DNA from: JAJXYP01 sp035541855
GTDB taxonomy: Bacteria; Patescibacteriota; Minisyncoccia; UBA6257; 2-01-FULL-56-20
NCBI GenBank assembly: GCA_035541855.1
Contig: DATKMM010000062.1
Coordinates: 1 to 15,542 of the forward strand
Reading direction: 5' to 3'
Length of the DNA: 15,542 nucleotides
Positions 13,880 to 15,542 of this stretch are shown here, piece after piece. The notes beneath the pieces are model-generated. The model saw only the letters and a list, made by a program, of their open reading frames with translations, was not told the origin of the DNA and made no database searches. The number at the start of each line of letters is the position of its first letter. Position 1 is the stretch's first letter. Both the position numbers and the translations under genes were made by a program.

Positions 13880-14203
13880 ATGCTGGTCTTTACGCGGCAT
13901 GCGCGGGCAAAAATGGGCTTCTACAAGCTTTCCGAGTCGCGGGTCCGGCATGTGCTCCATGCGCCGAAGCGGATCGAGGAGGGGGTCGCGCCGCGGACGG
14001 TGGCGATGATGTATCCGGCGAAATCGCACGAGATCTGGATAATGTTCCAGGAGAAACCCGGGGAGCGCGTGATCATCAGCGCCTGGCGATATCCGGGCGT
14101 GACGAAACCACGAAGCCAGGTTACCCTGCGGATGGCGCGGCAGGCGTATCGGGAATTTCTCGATGGCCATGAAGACCAAATAAAATTAAATAAAACAAAA
14201 TGA
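13880..14203 (+). CDS. Small conserved protein, function unknown
   Basis: This is a 107-residue protein beginning FTRHARAKMGFYKLSESRV, followed by VLHAPKRIEEG, TVAMMYPA, HEIWIMFQEK and VIISAWRYPG. The 'F-T-x-H-A' opening followed by alternating strands is reminiscent of DUF4258-like small proteins, some of which sit in toxin-antitoxin contexts, but I would not assign that role. From memory, closely similar sequences recur in candidate-phyla-radiation genomes. GAGG sits between the previous stop codon and the ATG, too close for a normal Shine-Dalgarno. The stop TGA overlaps the next start (ATGA), so translation of the two is probably coupled. The C-terminal tail is Lys/Asn-rich (QIKLNKTK). Confidence 0.75.
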   Translation: MLVFTRHARAKMGFYKLSESRVRHVLHAPKRIEEGVAPRTVAMMYPAKSHEIWIMFQEKPGERVIISAWRYPGVTKPRSQVTLRMARQAYREFLDGHEDQIKLNKTK

Positions 14204-14649
14204 TCCTGACCAGTCCTTCGTTCCAAAATGATGGCAATATCCCGAAGAAGTTCACCTGTGACGGAGGGGGTATCAACCCTGAGCTGCAGATCCAGAACGT
14301 TCCACCGGGCGCGAAAAGCCTGGCGCTCATCGTGCACGATCCCGACGCGCCGGTTCCGGGCGGTTTCACGCATTGGGTGGTCTGGAACATCGATCCGGCC
14401 ATACCGTTCATAAAAGAAGAAAGCGTTCCGCCTGGCTCGAGCGAGGGTGTGAACGGCGCCGGCGAGGCGGGCTATGCCGGCCCCTGCCCGCCGCCCGGCC
14501 ACGGGGCGCACCATTACCGGTTCCGGCTTTACGCGCTGGATTCGCCGCTTGAACTGCCCGCCGCGACCCGGGCGACCGAGCTGGAGGCCGAGATCGGGAA
14601 GCACTTGCTGGAATCCGCAGAACTGGTAGGATTATATGGCCGCCCGTAA
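14200..14649 (+). CDS. YbhB/YbcL family (PEBP, Raf-kinase-inhibitor-like) protein
   Basis: This is a phosphatidylethanolamine-binding-protein fold of 149 residues, normal for the bacterial YbhB/YbcL family, whose cellular role is poorly defined. Conserved elements are LTSPSFQNDGNIPKKFTCDG, then HDPDAP (46-51, ligand-pocket aspartate), THWVVWNI (57-64) and YAGPCPPPGHGAHHYRFRLY (92-111). The latter carries the second half of the binding site. There is no signal peptide, so it is probably cytoplasmic. The start overlaps the previous stop by four bases (ATGA). The sigma-factor gene follows after 21 bp containing a palindrome, so read-through may connect them. Identification is firm; function in this organism is not. 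Confidence 0.92.
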   Translation: MILTSPSFQNDGNIPKKFTCDGGGINPELQIQNVPPGAKSLALIVHDPDAPVPGGFTHWVVWNIDPAIPFIKEESVPPGSSEGVNGAGEAGYAGPCPPPGHGAHHYRFRLYALDSPLELPAATRATELEAEIGKHLLESAELVGLYGRP

Positions 14650-14665
14650 TAGTTAAGTAACTTAA
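14648..14665 (+). promoter_or_regulatory. Palindrome before the sigma-factor gene, shared with the ABC-2 exporter
   Basis: TTAAG-TAA-CTTAA (14653-14665), preceded by AATAG, ends 5 nt before the sigma-factor ATG. The 18-base block 14648-14665 matches 11111-11128 at 17 positions; the one difference is the central base. A weak TTGCTG/16 bp/TAGGAT pair lies upstream (14605-14632). Confidence 0.6.
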
Positions 14666-14670
14666 GCAAT

Positions 14671-15231
14671 ATGGACCTCATCGACAACCAATTGATCGCG
14701 GAATCCATCCAGGGGAGGGAAGCCGCTTTCGCGGAGCTCGTCAGCCGCCACTTGGGCGGCGTGTATAAGTTCGCGTACCGTTACGTCCGCGACGAGCAGG
14801 ATGCGGAGGATATCGCCCAGGAAACGTTCGTCCGCGCATGGAAGAACCTCAGGAAGTTCGACGCGTCGAAGAACCTGAAGACGTGGCTGTTCACGATCGC
14901 GAAGAACGCATCGCTCGACCTGTTGAAGAAGAAAAAACCGCTGGCATTCTCGAAGATCACGGATGCCGAGGGCGAATTGGAATCGTTCCTCGCGCCATAC
15001 GTGGCGAGCGGGGAGATGCCGGAGGAGGCGATGGACCAGAAGCTTTTGAAGGGGGACATGGATGCGGCGCTCGCGAAGTTGCCGCCGGCATATCGCGCCG
15101 TATTGGCTTTGCGCTATAATGAGCATTTGAAGTTCCGCGAGATCGCTGAGGTTTTGCGGGAGCCGATCGATACCGTGAAGAGCAAGCATCGCCGGGGCCT
15201 CGCCCTCCTGAAGAACGTCCTGTTTCCGTAG
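14671..15231 (+). CDS. ECF-type RNA polymerase sigma factor
   Basis: This alternative sigma factor directs RNA polymerase to a small set of promoters. The 186-residue length and two-domain layout match the ECF group. Region 2 (about 18-88) has FAELVSRHLGGVYKFAYRYV, DAEDIAQETFVRAWKNL and TWLFTIAKNASLDLLKKKK. Region 4 (about 130-183) has ALAKLPPAYRAVLALRY, FREIAEVLREPIDTVKSKHR and RGLALLK. There is no region 1 or region 3. ECF factors are usually held by a membrane anti-sigma encoded next door, and the next gene, cut by the window end, encodes a membrane protein. The palindrome 5 nt upstream, shared with the exporter operon, suggests autoregulation or a common regulator. Confidence 0.94.
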   Translation: MDLIDNQLIAESIQGREAAFAELVSRHLGGVYKFAYRYVRDEQDAEDIAQETFVRAWKNLRKFDASKNLKTWLFTIAKNASLDLLKKKKPLAFSKITDAEGELESFLAPYVASGEMPEEAMDQKLLKGDMDAALAKLPPAYRAVLALRYNEHLKFREIAEVLREPIDTVKSKHRRGLALLKNVLFP

Positions 15232-15271
15232 GTTGGCGCACCTAAAACACAGCTTTGCTCGTATGTAAAGC

Positions 15272-15542
15272 ATGCCTGAGTTTAAGCCTGAATTACAGCA
15301 TCGCATCATGCTGCGGATCGAACGCCACGAGCGCCGCAAGCTTATCGCCAAAACCGCCGGTTTCGGCGTCCTTTTTGCCGGTTCCGTTTCCCTGCTGGTC
15401 GCCGCGTATTTCAATCTCGTTTCCGCCGCCGACCAAAGCGGTTTCTTCAGCTTCGCCTCGCTCCTGTTCTCGGATTTCTCCATCGCCATGGCCAATTTTC
15501 AGGACTTCGCATATTCCATCATAGAGTCCTTCCCGGCGTTTT
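15272..15542 (+). CDS. Membrane protein, 5' part; possible partner of the sigma factor
   Basis: The frame is open from ATG 15272 to the window end (90 codons, no stop), so the gene continues outside. The N-terminus is charged and helical (HRIMLRIERHERRKLIAK). It is followed by a membrane segment at about 30-48 (GFGVLFAGSVSLLVAAYF) and then a hydrophobic, Phe/Ser-rich stretch (residues about 55-90) that may enter the membrane again. A cytoplasmic N-terminus followed by a membrane helix, 40 bp after an ECF sigma gene, is where anti-sigma factors are usually found. No zinc-type His/Cys motif is visible, so that role is only inferred from position. No Shine-Dalgarno is seen. Confidence 0.65.
   Translation, partial: MPEFKPELQHRIMLRIERHERRKLIAKTAGFGVLFAGSVSLLVAAYFNLVSAADQSGFFSFASLLFSDFSIAMANFQDFAYSIIESFPAF

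Noticed and set aside
15115..15120. TATAAT inside the sigma gene as promoter of the next gene
   Set aside because: It is about 150 bp upstream of the next start and within coding sequence; there is no supporting -35.

Overview
The window most resembles a chromosome segment of a candidate-phyla-radiation (Patescibacteria/Parcubacteria-type) bacterium with fairly high GC. This rests on gene content, not on a marker phylogeny. The transketolase N-terminal half is a separate gene. FtsQ sits outside a dcw cluster. Two small genes (nuclease-like at 12835 and the unknown at 13880) resemble, from memory, families common in that group. Most genes lack a Shine-Dalgarno sequence, and several have a -10-like hexamer 7-9 nt before the ATG. 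TGA is used as an ordinary stop (ends of the adaptor, DrrA-like and 13880 genes), so the code is standard bacterial, not the UGA-Gly code of Gracilibacteria.

Layout. 1-624 is the 3' end of serS. 713-1843 is a Fic-domain protein in an AT-richer stretch, with two palindromic operator-like sites before it. ilvE (minus strand, 1853-2788) converges with fic and diverges from ftsQ (2844). ftsQ, rpe and a transketolase N-terminal subunit run on the plus strand to 5210. Two small membrane or membrane-anchored proteins of unknown function follow (5243-6434). A secreted unknown protein (minus, 6515-7057) has its own promoter, a strong Shine-Dalgarno and a terminator. A gene-free stretch of about 480 bp (7058-7537) holds hairpins, a terminator, a tRNA-like 5' half and a 28-bp-arm inverted repeat.

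Two export systems diverge from a 97-bp region (11041-11137). On the minus strand is a MacAB-type set: adaptor, ATPase and permease, nearly abutting. On the plus strand is an ABC-2 (DrrAB-type) ATPase and permease. Then come a PD-(D/E)XK nuclease-like protein with four paired cysteines, a small coiled-coil protein, a small conserved unknown, a PEBP/YbhB-family protein, an ECF-type sigma factor and the start of a membrane protein that leaves the window and may be its partner.

The most unusual signal is a near-identical palindrome (core TTAAG-N3-CTTAA within a shared AATAGTTAAGT..ACTTAA block). It lies directly upstream of both the ABC-2 exporter ATPase gene and the sigma-factor gene, 3.5 kb apart, and was found nowhere else in the window. 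It suggests that one regulator, or the sigma circuit itself, controls both. No CRISPR array, insertion sequence, rRNA or complete tRNA was found.
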